From the NCBI GenBank assembly GCA_964036155.1, contig OZ038422.1, positions 36,355,201 to 36,419,200 on the forward strand: 64,000 nt of DNA, written 5' to 3'. This stretch comes from Diploscapter coronatus. Lineage: Eukaryota; Nematoda; Chromadorea; Rhabditida; Rhabditidae. Below are positions 30,801 to 41,459 of the stretch, one piece after another. Positions within the stretch are counted from its first letter, which is position 1. Every line of letters begins with the position of its first letter. Below the pieces are notes generated by a model that saw nothing but the letters and a program-made list of their open reading frames with translations, was not told where the DNA came from and did no database searches. The translations under genes were made by a program, and so were the position numbers.

Positions 30801-31268
30801 ACGCGTCCAATTTTGTACTTCTCCCGTTCATCCATTTTGCTGAGCACGTGCAGACGCAATTCATTCGGCAGAGTCTGAAGGAAAACACCAGAGGATGAAG
30901 CTGTTGAGGAGAGCTGAAATGGAACGGTTCGAAATTATTCTAACTTCTTGAGAAAAATTCGAGATTCCTTCAACACGCTCAGAATAAAAGCAACTCGCAT
31001 TGAAAATGTCTGCAGAAAAAAGTAAATGAATTAATTCAATTGCAGAAGAAGTTAGTTTTAGAAAAAAAAACGCCTCAATTTTGAATATTTATCAATTCCA
31101 AAACTCAGAATGTTCTTGAATTTTATCAATTCAAGAAAATTTTCATACCTGGTCTACCGTCCCATTTCCCAAGCTGACTTCTTGGTTGCCCAATTTCCCA
31201 GACTTCGTATTCATTCCCTCTGCATTCACGTCGCCCTTCAACTGCCTTCTCCTAACCCGACCACTCAT
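27849..31268 (-). CDS. F-box protein (nematode type)
   Basis: Likely SCF ubiquitin-ligase substrate adaptor. Exon 1 (31268-31149, 40 codons) starts MSGRVRRRQLKGDVNAEGMN and ends in phase 0. Exon 2 (about 30914-30790) joins in phase and contains the F-box, LQTLPNELRLHVLSKMDERE with KYKIGRVNRVLR. Later exons include FMRNLPQFYRRANLDRTILH (~30550), FKDYLSDNLLHLNARILHLE (~30130), DRLAQLLAHFSPKQLHLTGN (~29780), VFPESTPSLFIGCLPGQGTV (~29560) and LKDPSDDERNPTVFLELTAI (~29060). The end is LVKRNPRKRKAI with TAA at 27849. The long C-terminal part fits the loosely conserved F-box-associated region (FTH/DUF38 or FBA type) of nematode F-box proteins, which usually recruits the substrate; I cannot tell which. 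Exon 1 is duplicated in inverted orientation at 31897. Start lies just after TTCAGAGGTAAA, a probable trans-splice site. Confidence 0.75.
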
Positions 31269-32085
31269 TTTACCTCTGAAAAATTCGAAGAGCATAAAGT
31301 AGCCCATGTAATTGCACATCTTCTAGTATATGGGTTTCAGGGGGTCAGCCATCTGCTTGGAGTTGAAGGGGATCCGAAAACCAAAAGCGTCAAAAAAGGC
31401 TGTTTCAAAACATGCATATTTTGCAGAAAATAGTTTCCTGAACAATTTTAGGAGAAGCTCCGAAAATCTAATGCTATATTCGGATTCTACGTATCAAATT
31501 ATCCTAAAAAGCAATAGGCTAGTATGCCAATCTTCCCCCCCCCCCTTTTTTTGCTTTTTTAACCCCCTTCCTTTTTCCCTTCTTTCACGCAAGCGAGACG
31601 GGAAGCAGAGTCCTACTTCATAACTCAAGGAGCTGAACTAGAAGGGCTTTGTCCTTCTTTATTTTCCGAAAATTTCAGAGGAACGTAAACATGCCAGAGA
31701 ACTAATAAATTTTTCAAGAAAGACGAATATTTCAAATTTCCTAAACCCAAATTGAATTCTCTTCCATGCATATCTTTCTTTTCTCTCCATGCAAACATCG
31801 ATAACCGTCAGTTTAGGTGTTTAGTGCAGTGTATTTTCGTTTCGTTCAAATTCTTACCATTTTATTTTCGGTTTTTCGTAATTGTTCAGAGGTAAAATGA
31901 GTGGTCGGGTTAGGAGAAGGCAGTTGAAGGGCGACGTGAATGCAGAGGGAATGAATACGAAGTCTGGGAAATTGGGCAACCAAGAAGTCAGCTTGGGAAA
32001 TGGGACGGTAGACCAGGTATGAAAATGTTCTTGAATTGATAGAATTCAAGAACATTCGGAGTTTTGGAATTGATAAACATCTTAA
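31080..32085. repeat. Inverted duplication of a first exon with flanking intron, around a shared promoter
   Basis: The arms are ~31080-31283 (minus gene) and ~31882-32085 (plus gene). They share the acceptor and leader TTCAGAGGTAAA, the complete 120-bp exon (40 identical codons as read), the donor and the start of the intron including ...GTTCTTGAATT. The ~600-bp centre between the arms carries a C-run (31540s) and pyrimidine-rich sequence. It is the only room for both promoters. Confidence 0.85.
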
Positions 32086-34295
32086 AATAAAAGCTTTTCT
32101 AACAAGGAGTCGACACATACGGGACTCCAAACTTCGAAAAAACGACCTATACAGGGTGATAGCCGACGTCACGAGGATTCCAAATCTGGTTTCCGTGTTT
32201 GTCTGCTTGTTGATTTTTGACAAATTGCATCATGCTGATGCAGTATGCGCATTATAAGGACCGATCGCAAGGGAATGAGGCGGCAGCAGGTCGTAGCCGG
32301 GTGGTAGAATGGTGGATTGGCGAGGGAGCGCAAGAGCTTATTATACTCCTTGCGAGTTCGACTTTCTTTGACGGCTGTTTTCTTTGCAAAAATTTGTATG
32401 ATCAACTATTTGAGAAACTGGTAGTATTGTTAGGAAGGCCTTGGCACGGAAAATTTTTGACCTATTTTTTACATTTTGGCTACAAATTTTCGAAGGAAAA
32501 CTTAATTAGAATCGTGAAAATGGGGGAAAAATGTTGAATAATAATCAAAAGAATATCTTTAGAAATAACCCTGAGTATGATATAATGAAGATCTCGAACT
32601 TAGTAATTGGTAAATTTATCCATTAATAATATCAGGAAAGAATAACATTTTGCCAGGGTTGCGAGATAGATAAGAATTTCAAAAACCAACGATAAATAAA
32701 TCCCAATAATTTATAAAATTCGTTATCAGACAGTTTTTCGGCATTCGAAAGTAAATTTTTCTAATATATTGCATTTTCAATTTCATTATGATATTATGAA
32801 AAGTTTTTTTTATAGAAAACCTTTTCAACGAAGATACGAAGTTCAACTGGCAGTTACGAATGTCGAATATGCAAAGGAAAGCAAGATGCCAAGAAAACCA
32901 AATTTCGAAACAATTCCATAACATAATTCAAGAATTACTAAATCTACTGAGACTTGAAAAAGAGGATATCTTAAGGATTTTATTGAATTTTTAAGAAAAA
33001 AATGTATTGAAACTTGTTTAGAGGATGCAAGTGGTTTTTCAAAGTCAACATTCTGGACATGAAATCCAGATCATTAAGTTAGTCGTGATGTATGAATTCT
33101 ACATCTATTTACACTTCTCCATACCGATGCTCCTATCAAAAGGCTGCATTGCGCACTACATGCGATTTGCGATTTTCAAACGAGATGCACTCATTTGCGT
33201 CAACCAGTTTTTCGCTTTTCTTTCTCCTAAAATGCTTATCGAGATCAGAAGTTCATAATCGTTTTGGGGATTTTATGGGGGAGCTCCAGGAAATTCAAAA
33301 AACTCGGAAAAGATTAAAAAATTACAAAAATGACACGATTTTCAGTTTTGGGTTCTGGTTTAACCGGTATGGAATGGGTTTTGAATTGAAGTCAAAGAAG
33401 CAGAAATGTTCTTCGGAAATTTTACCTGGGGTTATTAAACATTATTTTGCAAGAAACCGATGAAAATACCAAGAAAGAACATATAGACGGGAGATTCTTA
33501 AGAAAGTTTGCTTCAAAAATTGACTGCATGCATGCTCTCTAAACTTACTCCACATTTTACAATTTATAATAATTTCAAAATTTCAGAAAGAAAAACGGCA
33601 GAAAATTCGAGATTGTTTTGATCTGAAGCAGTTCTTGGGCTGGTTTCAATTAAATACGAACAAAATCGTAGCCAAAGAGCAGAGGGCTATCTTCGTCATT
33701 GGAAATGCAGTTAATGACAAGAAAGAAAAGCGTAAGCTATTTTTGACAATTCGTAAATTGTACTCAGAACGGCCCAAATGTTTAAAAATATCGACCAAAT
33801 CGAAAGGCTGGAGATTTTATAAACATTTCCTGTCAACGAACTTTATGCACGCGTTGTCTAGAGCTAACATTTTAACGCCAAACTTTGAAACCGTTGCAAT
33901 CGGTTGTAAGGCAAATTTTGTATTCTGCCGATTCCAATAAAGTAAATGGACTATGAAGATTCCAGATCCGTTTATACATTTTATGAATCAACTTTTATCG
34001 CGGTGAATTGGCGTTGTCCTTTATTATGAAGATCTTTTATGAAAAATTGACCCTGCCAAATTATAAGGCACACACCATCGAAAACTACATTAGGCAGCGA
34101 AATTGGTTCGAAAATTCCATTTGACTATTGATGAATGATTTTATTTGCAGGTACGAGTCAAACAACGGAACCTGGTGGAAATGCTCAAATTGAATCGATC
34201 GACACGCCATCCTTGGAAGAAAATCTCATTGCATCATCTTCTCAGAGTGTAGATGACGCTGAAAAAGACTCTTCAAAGATCATACCGAAAGTGTG
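31897..34295 (+). CDS. Unknown protein sharing its first exon with the F-box gene
   Basis: Exon 1 is 31897-32016 (MSGRVRRRQLKGDVNAEGMN...VDQ). The last two exons are well supported: 33587-33905 (CFDLKQFLGWFQLNTNKIVA, SKGWRFYKHFLSTNFMHALS) ends at GTAAGG and joins in phase to 34151-34295 (TSQTTEPGGNAQIESIDTPS, ending SKIIPKV, TGA). Candidate internal exons are an open stretch at 32814-32993 (SNMQRKARCQENQISKQFHN) and one near 33240-33463 (FGDFMGELQEIQKTRKRLKN). Their joins are uncertain. AATAAATAAATTTATT at ~34453 is a likely polyadenylation signal. I recognise no domain. The lysine/arginine-rich start and acidic Ser-rich end resemble nuclear proteins, but that is only composition. Confidence 0.5.
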
Positions 34296-35532
34296 ATATT
34301 ATTCAAAAAATCGATATTTTCCGACAATGAATAAGTCAAGTTCATAAAAATGACAGGAACTTCAAATGATCCACCAAACTCCTGAAAGTTCGTTGCTTCA
34401 TTCTCTTCATCATTTGAATTAGGAAAATTAAAAATTTGAGGAAAAAATTGCGAATAAATAAATTTATTTTTTCAACTTTTTCAACAGAATTTTCTTCTAG
34501 TTTTTTCATCATTTTGGCTGATTTCGAAAATTTGTAGTTTTCAGTTAAACTTTACGAATTTCCTTGTGAATTGGAATAACGTTGAATAGAGTTAAAATGA
34601 TTTTTTTCGCATTTTTAAGTCAACTTTATTGATTAAAAGTTACTCAATTAGAGTTAATTAAACAATGAACAAATAATAATGAGATGAAAAAATGGGCTGT
34701 TTGCAAGAAAAGAACCGAGTAGTTTGTTGCAGTCATGCAACTGTTATTTGAAATATTGCAAAGACTTTGATTTTTGGTTTTTCCCATATAGTAGGAAATC
34801 CAATTGTTTCCGAGTTTCCTCGTTGTCATCGGGACACAAGTCCCAGGAGCTCCAAATCAATCACAATTTGATCTAGATAGATTACCCGCCATCGGGTTTT
34901 TTCTGTTTTACTATTTTGTATGCTATAAAAAGCTCGGAGAAAGACTAAGCTTGCTTTCTTCTTCTATTTTCTACATCGTCAACCTGCTTTAATACTGTCA
35001 GCTAAGGAATAAATAATTCTAATTAACACAAAATATCATACTACTCGACACGAAATAGTTTATTCTCACGAATGAAATCTGTAAGAGTTTGTATTCGCAC
35101 TTCAAGAAATTAATTAAAGAGAAGGGAAGATTTGGGGCTGAGATTGGAACAAGAGGAATTGAATGATGAATGAATTGATTCCTTGGCAATTTTTGGAAAG
35201 TTCAATCTGTTTAAAGTCAAAACACTGCAAACCTGGCGAATTTCCCACAAATTGTACAATTTTTGGATTGAATTATTCCAGACAAGAATTGGGGGTGATA
35301 ATATATGATATCACGATATGTTAGACCCACGCCTGTTTTACAACGAACATTTTTGGGAAAAATTTAAAAAAAAAATAGCAGAAACGGGTCTCACAAACCA
35401 AAATAATGGATGATGTTGCTAACAGGAAGGAGGTGAAGTCAGAAGTCTGGTGCTAGATTGAGTTTAAGGACGAAGTTAAATTTGAAGAGGGAAAGAAGAA
35501 GGAAGGAGCCCGGATGAACGTCGACGAGCCAT
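34296..35532. other. Intergenic region, nothing recognised
   Basis: AT-rich sequence between the unknown plus-strand gene and SUMO. Short open frames on both strands (for example 34804-34992 plus, with a hydrophobic FFLFYYFVCY) have no supporting splice sites or family resemblance. 35100-35520 includes a purine-rich stretch (GAAGAGGGAAAGAAGAAGGA, ~35485). Confidence 0.5.
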
Positions 35533-36094
35533 CTAGTGTCTAGCGCCACCGAGTTGCTCCTGAAAATTCAATCATTTTGTAAAAATGTGATGATTTTTTT
35601 TAAAGAAAACTCATAGTATTGCAATTTTCTTCACTCTTTACCTGGTAGACTTCGATGACGTCGTTCTCCTCCATTTCGAGGGTCTTGGGCGTGTCGTCAT
35701 CGTTGATGCGGCGTCCGTCGAAGAGGAACCTGAGGGAGGACACGCTCACACCGGTGCGCTCTGCGTACGACTTCTTCAGCTTCGCCATCGACGTACCGTA
35801 CTTCACGCGGAACTGCACCTCGTATGCATCCTGGCCAACCGCCTGCAAATTATCTTCAATTATGATTTTTCCTATAATTTTATAGATTTTTTAAAAAGAA
35901 TCAAAGTTTTGCAATGTCGTACGATCTAAGAGACGGCAGGCTTGTAAATAAAAACTCGCGGGTACGGATTAAAGTAAAACTTTTTGTTCCACCTTCAGTT
36001 TTAAATACTCTTGTTTCGGGTCCCCGGTTCTTGAAGGGGCATCTTCGCCTGGAGGGCTTGGAAGGGCATCTTCGTTTGGAAGGACGTCAGTCAT
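35533..36094 (-). CDS. smo-1: SUMO, small ubiquitin-like modifier
   Basis: Covalent protein modifier attached to lysines through a C-terminal diglycine; nuclear and cytosolic. Three exons with consistent phase: 36094-35993 (MTDVLPNEDALPSPPGEDAP, ending EYLKLK), 35842-35642 (AVGQDAYEVQFRVKYGTSMA, KKSYAERTGVSVSSLRFLFD, GRRINDDDTPKTLEMEENDV) and 35559-35533 (EQLGGARH, TAG). Total 109 residues. The ubiquitin-fold core is very close to C. elegans SMO-1 from memory (KYGTSMAKLKKSY, RRINDDDTPKTLEME). The N-terminal arm is about 15 residues longer and rich in Pro, Asp and Glu, with a repeated sense (NEDALPS / GEDAPS). The precursor tail after GG is three residues (ARH), so an ULP protease must process it before conjugation. 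No consensus SUMOylation site is obvious in the arm. Confidence 0.97.
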
Positions 36095-36378
36095 TTAGAG
36101 CACTGAAAAAGCGTTAAAAATTCAAAACTTGTCATCACTAAAAATAAATGAAAGTTCTCTTAAAGCCTGGCTGAAATACTCAAAGCACTGAAAATAAACA
36201 GACAAAGTCTTTCGAGTGAAAGAAGTTGCTCCTACTTATTCAGTCTTTACCCAGGTATTCTATAGTACCCCAAAAGCGTTTCTATTGCTAATTAAAGAGA
36301 TCATAAATAAAATATTAGATATAACCACTTGGACGCGACAAAGGGATTTTATAAAGAAATCGGCTATCAAAATGGGTG

Positions 36379-37197
36379 ACCCATTCAAAAGGGTTTTATA
36401 TTAAAAAAATAAAAGCGGAGGTTGTTTTATTCGTGAAAAGCGCTCGATTTGTATCCAAGTGATTCCCACGAAAGGAGATCAATAAATATTTTTTAAATCT
36501 CGACGTTCGTTGCTCGTACATCACCCAGGTAAAAATATTTTTGCGACTGATTCCATATTTGAGGGACTTTCACCTGCGAATAAAACCGACGCGCCTCCTA
36601 GATAGTTTGATTAATTAATATTTTTTAATATTTATTCTTGTAGAATGCACGTTTAACAATCGGAGAATATTCTTTCAGTGATCTCACAAAGATAACTCAT
36701 AAATGATGATGTAGATATCCATTAGAAAGAAATTGTAATGCTCTGCCGGGTTCTGTAAGGTAGTGGCAAGAGGACAGTACCTTTTCCCAGACAAGTGCCT
36801 TGCGAGTGTCGATGATTAGAATAATCTGTCTATTTGGTAGCAGTGAATTAATAAAGTTTATATCAGAACAAACGAAAAGAATAAGAATAAATATCTTCCC
36901 AATAGGAGCCATATCATGCGACAAAACATCATTACTTGTGCGTTAGAACAGAAATATTTTTATTAATAAGATTCAAAGGAAGCGCGTCGGTTTTATTCGC
37001 AGGTGAAAGTCCCTCAAATATGGAATCAGTCGCAAAAATATTTTTACCTGGGTGATGTACGAGCAACGAACGTCGAGATTTAAAAAATATTTATTGATCT
37101 CCTTTCGTGGGAATCACTTGGATACAAATCGAGCGCTTTTCACGAATAAAACAACCTCCGCTTTTATTTTTTTAATATAAAACCCTTTTGAATGGGT
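36379..37197. mobile_element. Foldback/MITE-like element with 216-bp inverted arms
   Basis: Left arm 36379-36594 and right arm 36982-37197 are reverse complements with no length difference and, on reading, no mismatch seen. Landmarks pair exactly: ACCCATTCAAAAGGG with CCCTTTTGAATGGGT at the outside, CCGACGCGC with GCGCGTCGG at the inside. The spacer is 387 bp. No clear target-site duplication was found at the edges. The near identity of arms suggests recent insertion or continuing arm homogenisation. Confidence 0.88.
36697..36924 (-). CDS. Small signal-peptide-like ORF in the foldback spacer
   Basis: A 75-codon frame fills more than half of the spacer. A second Met at 36912 gives MAPIGKIFILILFVCSDINF, a plausible signal peptide, followed by a hydrophobic NRQIILIIDTRKALVWEKVL and an ending in YLHHHL. 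No family was recognised. It could be a cargo fragment, or a chance frame in a short spacer. Confidence 0.25.
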   Translation of the reverse strand: MSHDMAPIGKIFILILFVCSDINFINSLLPNRQIILIIDTRKALVWEKVLSSCHYLTEPGRALQFLSNGYLHHHL

Positions 37198-39017
37198 TGA
37201 TCTCTTTTCATTTCAAAACGAAGTTTTGACTATTAAAAATATCTGCAGAATCCGAAATAACATGCAAGTAATTCGTGTTCAACGTGGTCGATTGATGTTG
37301 GTGGACTTTTTAGTGAATTTTGTAAGGCACAATGATCACATCCAAATTCTTCATTTACAGACAACCATTTAGTCCCCAAGTGGTGATTATCATCGTGCTG
37401 GAATATATAATGAATTTTTTCGTTCAAAACGAAACGACCGCATTTCGAAAAACAATTCATTTCTCTAACAGCACTCACTTTTTATGGCAAGTGTCATATA
37501 CCAAAATGTTTCTAATGAACTGGGCTATAATAATATGCAATAAAATCGGGTACCATTTGCGTTTTACGAACGTGCTGATCGAAAGTGTCGGAAAAGTTTG
37601 TCAATGAAAGTTGTTTATCTCATCGAGACGAAGCGTTTGAGACCGAATTTGACAAATTTAAATGCTTTTAACGATTTTTGAATTTCCAAGTACGACCTTC
37701 GCTACAGCGTAAACAGTGCGCATCCGAGCTCCGGGACCTCGATTTTCGGATTCTCCACCCTCGATTACATTACTAGGGACCATTTCCAGGAAAATAATTT
37801 TGGGGCTGTACCGTCTTTCCCAGTAATGCTTCACTTTTGTATAGAATGGCCGATATGTCGACGTCAAAATGCGATCTTTCGTCGTCAATCAGATGCTAGA
37901 ATGACTTGTCTGCCAATTTCCTGCGTTTTCGTGCAAAAAAAAAGAATTTCGATTTTTGACTTCAGAATCCCCACGTCGACGTCGAAAGATGATTTCTCAT
38001 CTTTACTAATTTTTGCAAAAAATATTTGGGGCTCGTTGAGCCGAACCCCAGCGGCGATCACTCGCACACTTCAGGGCACCCCTTTTCGGCTGTGAACCTG
38101 ACAACCATTTGCGCCGTATCGTAGACAGTTTCAAATTTCGAAAATAATGCATTGACGATATCCGGCTATTGACAGCTGGAACTTTGAAACGTCATAGCTC
38201 ACCAAGGGATCATCGGATCTCGGATCTGTAAAAAGCACTAGAAAGCCCAATTCAGGCTCTACAACTTTGGTTAACATCGCCAGTCGACTTATTCGGGAAA
38301 ATTTTGAGATATCTTAGAAAGTCGAAATGTTACTTTCAAGAGGCTGTCACGGAAATTTTTGTTAATAAAAAGTTCAATATTTTGGTATTTTTAGAAAGTA
38401 CTCATCAAGTGCTACCCACATACAAAAATTGAGCGCTTCTACTATTCGTTTTCATAGTGTAATTTTGGCTCAAAGTTGAGATATTTGGACTTTCAAAGTA
38501 CCGTAACTCGCTAATTTCTGGACCAAAATCGACGTTCTTTTTTTTAATCGACGTGGAATGACGAGCTCTACAACATATCAAAAATAGTCCGGCTAGAAGT
38601 CGATTTAACGAAAGTTATCCACTTTTTGGGACCTTTGGAGTACTGTAGCTCCGCCCCCATATGTCGAAAATGGCTGAGTTTCTACGCCCCACAATGCGAC
38701 CCATAGACCTCTCGATTAAAAAAAAACCCGATCGGAAACGAATTAAAAATTGTCAAAAAAAGCCGGAACAACTGATTTCGTCACAAAGATCACAAAACAC
38801 CACTTTTTGAACATGACCTATGTCGATATCTCGGCCCCCGATATAGTTTCGACCCCGGAAACTACCCCAGGGTTTTCGACCACGCTGAAAACGAATCTGA
38901 CATCGAAATCAGCTTTTAAAACCAATCGGAATGAGTTTTATGTCGATTTTTATGCTCAAAAGGTCACGCATTGTTAAAAGCGAATACAACCTCCGCCGGC
39001 CGCCTTCGGCGGCCGGC
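37198..39017. repeat. Non-coding, probably repeat-derived region ending in a strong hairpin
   Basis: No gene is supported. Text such as CTCCGCCCCCATATGTCGAA (~38647) and repeated AACTCGCTAATTTC/GAAAGTTATCC phrases have the feel of degenerate dispersed elements. At 38995-39017 a perfect 10-bp stem GCCGGCCGCC-TTC-GGCGGCCGGC closes the region. A short phrase before the hairpin (ACAACCTCCG, 38987) also occurs at the outer side of the foldback arms (~37153), hinting at one family. A hairpin near a 3' end is seen in Helitrons, but no terminal CTRR was confirmed. Confidence 0.4.
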
Positions 39018-40177
39018 TGATTCAACAAAGCATATTCGAGCAGTTCCTAAAATTTATTCCTTCAAGTTTGAACAAAAAGGAACCTGTGGGGGGTTACCTT
39101 TTTGTGGGTTAGTTGTTGTTGGTTAGTAAAGGGCTTGATTAACAAGAACAGTTACTGAACACAAGTTTTATCTATCAAACACAAACAGCCGCTCAATGCG
39201 AATTGCTTTAAAACACAAAGAGGAAAGGGGAAAGGCTACTAGAGATCAAAGAAAATAGAAGAAAAGAAAAAAAGATAGAATGGTGTATGTAAAAACTTGA
39301 AATATCATAACTCCGTTCACTTGCATTTTTACGAAAACGGATAGAATCACGAAAATCAGCGTGAAAAACTGAACAATTTATGTGAAAATCAGCCAAATCG
39401 ACGGACCCCTGTCCCGCATCACTTTGAATAATTCTGAAATCCACTCTTAAATTTCGTTTTATTTAAATTGTTGGACTGTCGATTATCAATTATTTTTTAT
39501 GAATATATGCGGTTTCATCCTGAACATTTACTGAAGTACAAATTCGTGAATAAGAAATCATCTTATTTGGCAAAAATAAAAGAACGAACGAATGGGCGGG
39601 GGGAAGATTCAAGGTTTTTCAGGAAAATGAGGAAAAGCGCCTCATGAATTTGAACAAAAACATTGACAAATAATTACAAAAATATACAGAAATTGACAGA
39701 AGTCTAGTCGAGTGAAGCAAAACTCGGAAAAAAATTAAGAATAATTGTGTAAGGAAAAGATGAATGATCAATTTTGAGGGGCTCGAAAAAACAAACGTTT
39801 CTGGGAAGGTTTCTATAGAAGAAAAAAGAACATGGATAAAAGAACAATAGCAAAATGAGAATTGGCTGCATTCCTGCATTCAGTTATTCAGCCATTTCAA
39901 CAGTGATTTAGTCAGTCAAAGGATTCTCAAACGAGTCGTTATGTGTGTGCTGGTAGGGAGTATCGATAAGTGGAGTCGGCTGCATCAGAGGGAGGAAGTG
40001 CCTTTTCCATCACCATTCTCTTGAAAATACTCGAAAAAAACGATAATTTATTTTTGAAGAACAGGAATGTCGTTATCCATTTAATTGGTCGCGTTATTCA
40101 CCAGATTTCGTACTTCTCTCAAATATTGTTGGATGAGCCTGAAAGACAGCTTATATTCAGGAGCTCGAAGGGAATAT
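39018..40177. other. Intergenic region with a dispersed-repeat copy
   Basis: 39355-39465 repeats the second half of the elements at 24120-24220 and 44945-45060 (CAGCGTGAAAAACTGAACAA, then GAAATCCACTCTTAAATTTC). The remainder is AT-rich with a purine-rich run at 39220-39280. 39900-40177 forms the 3' flank of the chromodomain-like gene. No other gene was seen. Confidence 0.55.
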
Positions 40178-40892
40178 TCACCTTGATCCCAACTGAGTCT
40201 GAGCTAACTCAGCGATGTGATTCATCAAATCGGACACCTCCGATTCAGGCGTTCGATTGTTTTGGGAACTGATTAGTGGCTGTTGCTGATTGGGTTGAAT
40301 TGGATAAGGCTGTTGCTGACTGGGTTGAATGCGATAGGACTGGGAGACTGCAGAATCGAAGGAGAAACTAGGCAGCTGGGAGTGCTGCAGCATGACCGGA
40401 TTCGTGTTCGAAGTGGGCATGTTTGCAAGGCCCATTGCAGCATTTTCTGAAAGAATAGAGTAAATGAAAACAATGAAATAAGAAATCGCGACCTCCATAG
40501 ACGTTGGAACTGCTGGAGAGTGATTTGTTTGGGAGAGTGGGGGGAGGGCCGCTCGGGTACATGCCCATCATCTGCTCATTCTAAAGTATAAAAAATTAAT
40601 TTCAGATTGCAAAATATAATGTTACCTCGGTTAGGTTCTCCTCCAGACCCCTTTCTCCGGGGCGGATCAGGTCCTCAGAGACCCATATTGGCTGGTGTAT
40701 GAGCTAAATATAGAATAGTGGCCGATATTATTGTTAGCCGCAAATTATGTGCTTTTTTCGTTGTAGACTAACCAGGTACTCAACCTTGTTCCCCACCATC
40801 CTCTTGTCGATGACCCTGTCGTAGGACCACTTGATTCCCGTAGTTTCGGGGTAGTGGGGGGCCTCTAAATATATGCATCTTCTTTTTAGCAT
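40178..40892 (-). CDS. Small chromodomain-like protein with Pro/Gln-rich tail
   Basis: Four exons with consistent phase. Exon 1 from ATG 40892 encodes MLKRRCIYLEAPHYPETTGI then WSYDRVIDKRMVGNKVEYL. Exon 2 (~40704-40626) encodes LIHQPIWVSEDLIRPGERGL. The pattern (aromatic-x-x-V/I-I-D-K-R...G...EYL...PIWV.EDL) resembles a chromodomain, which binds methylated histone tails. The W-K/E-G-Y segment between the third strand and the PxWxP turn is shortened, so the fold or ligand cage may be incomplete. Exon 3 (~40580-40500) is Pro/Ser-rich (MYPSGPPPTLPNKSLSSSSN). Exon 4 is Gln-rich (IQPSQQQPYPIQPNQQQPLI) and ends in a helix-like DLMNHIAELAQTQLGSR, TAA-region stop at 40178. About 184 residues. An upstream exon could exist, since exon 1 also has an acceptor-like TTTAG inside it. 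Confidence 0.5.
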
Positions 40893-41234
40893 TTCATTGA
40901 GTGTGTCTGTCCAAGCTTAGATCTCGCGATTTGATAATCAAGTTGGGAAGCTTTTTCGATTAAAAATTCATAAAAATCAATGAAATTAGTTGAATTAGAG
41001 TCCCCAAGCTCCGCCCCCTTTGCAGTTTCTGCCAATGTTAAGAAAAGTGTGGTAGTCGGGCTTATCTCGAGTTCTGGGTTATTTTTTACCATTTTTTTTC
41101 GCTGGCCATATGGATTGTCGATAAAAAATGATATTTATAGTTGGAAGTTACCCAAGAAGTTCGCGGAAATGAGCTGAAATCCCAAAAACAAGCAAAAAAA
41201 TTTCGTATTTCTGCTCCTGTATTGCCCACAGGCG

Positions 41235-41459
41235 GAATGTCACGAAAAACCTAGGTTAATTCGACGAGGATTTTGTCAATCTTGATCCCTGAAAAGAAAT
41301 TAATCAATAATTTTTGCCTACACGCGCCTTCGCGGCGATTTTCCGATCGACGTCAAATCGTTCAGTCTGTCCGGTGTTTATGCCCTCTGAAAGTGAACAT
41401 TTACGTTCAAATTTTTTCATAATTGGTCCAATTATCGTAATTTTTCGCTTGTTTTCCAT
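41235..41459 (-). CDS. Possible short exon(s) of an unknown basic protein
   Basis: From ATG at 41459 a 46-codon frame (MENKRKITIIGPIMKKFERK, then ERFDVDRKIAAKAR) ends at a donor GTAGGC at 41321. A following exon-like piece after TTTTCAG (~41277-41240, IKIDKILVEL) is phase-compatible only with an alternative donor. It may be a 5' part of the chromodomain-like gene or a separate small gene. No family was recognised. Confidence 0.3.

Noticed and set aside
31535..31570. C-run plus T-run as a functional element
   Set aside because: A short homopolymer pyrimidine stretch in the intergenic centre of the inverted duplication, with no other signal.
32283..32330. tRNA-like stretch (GTAGCCGGGTGGTAGAATGG)
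   Set aside because: No convincing cloverleaf or T-arm GTTCRANNC box could be drawn, and no anticodon stem pairs.
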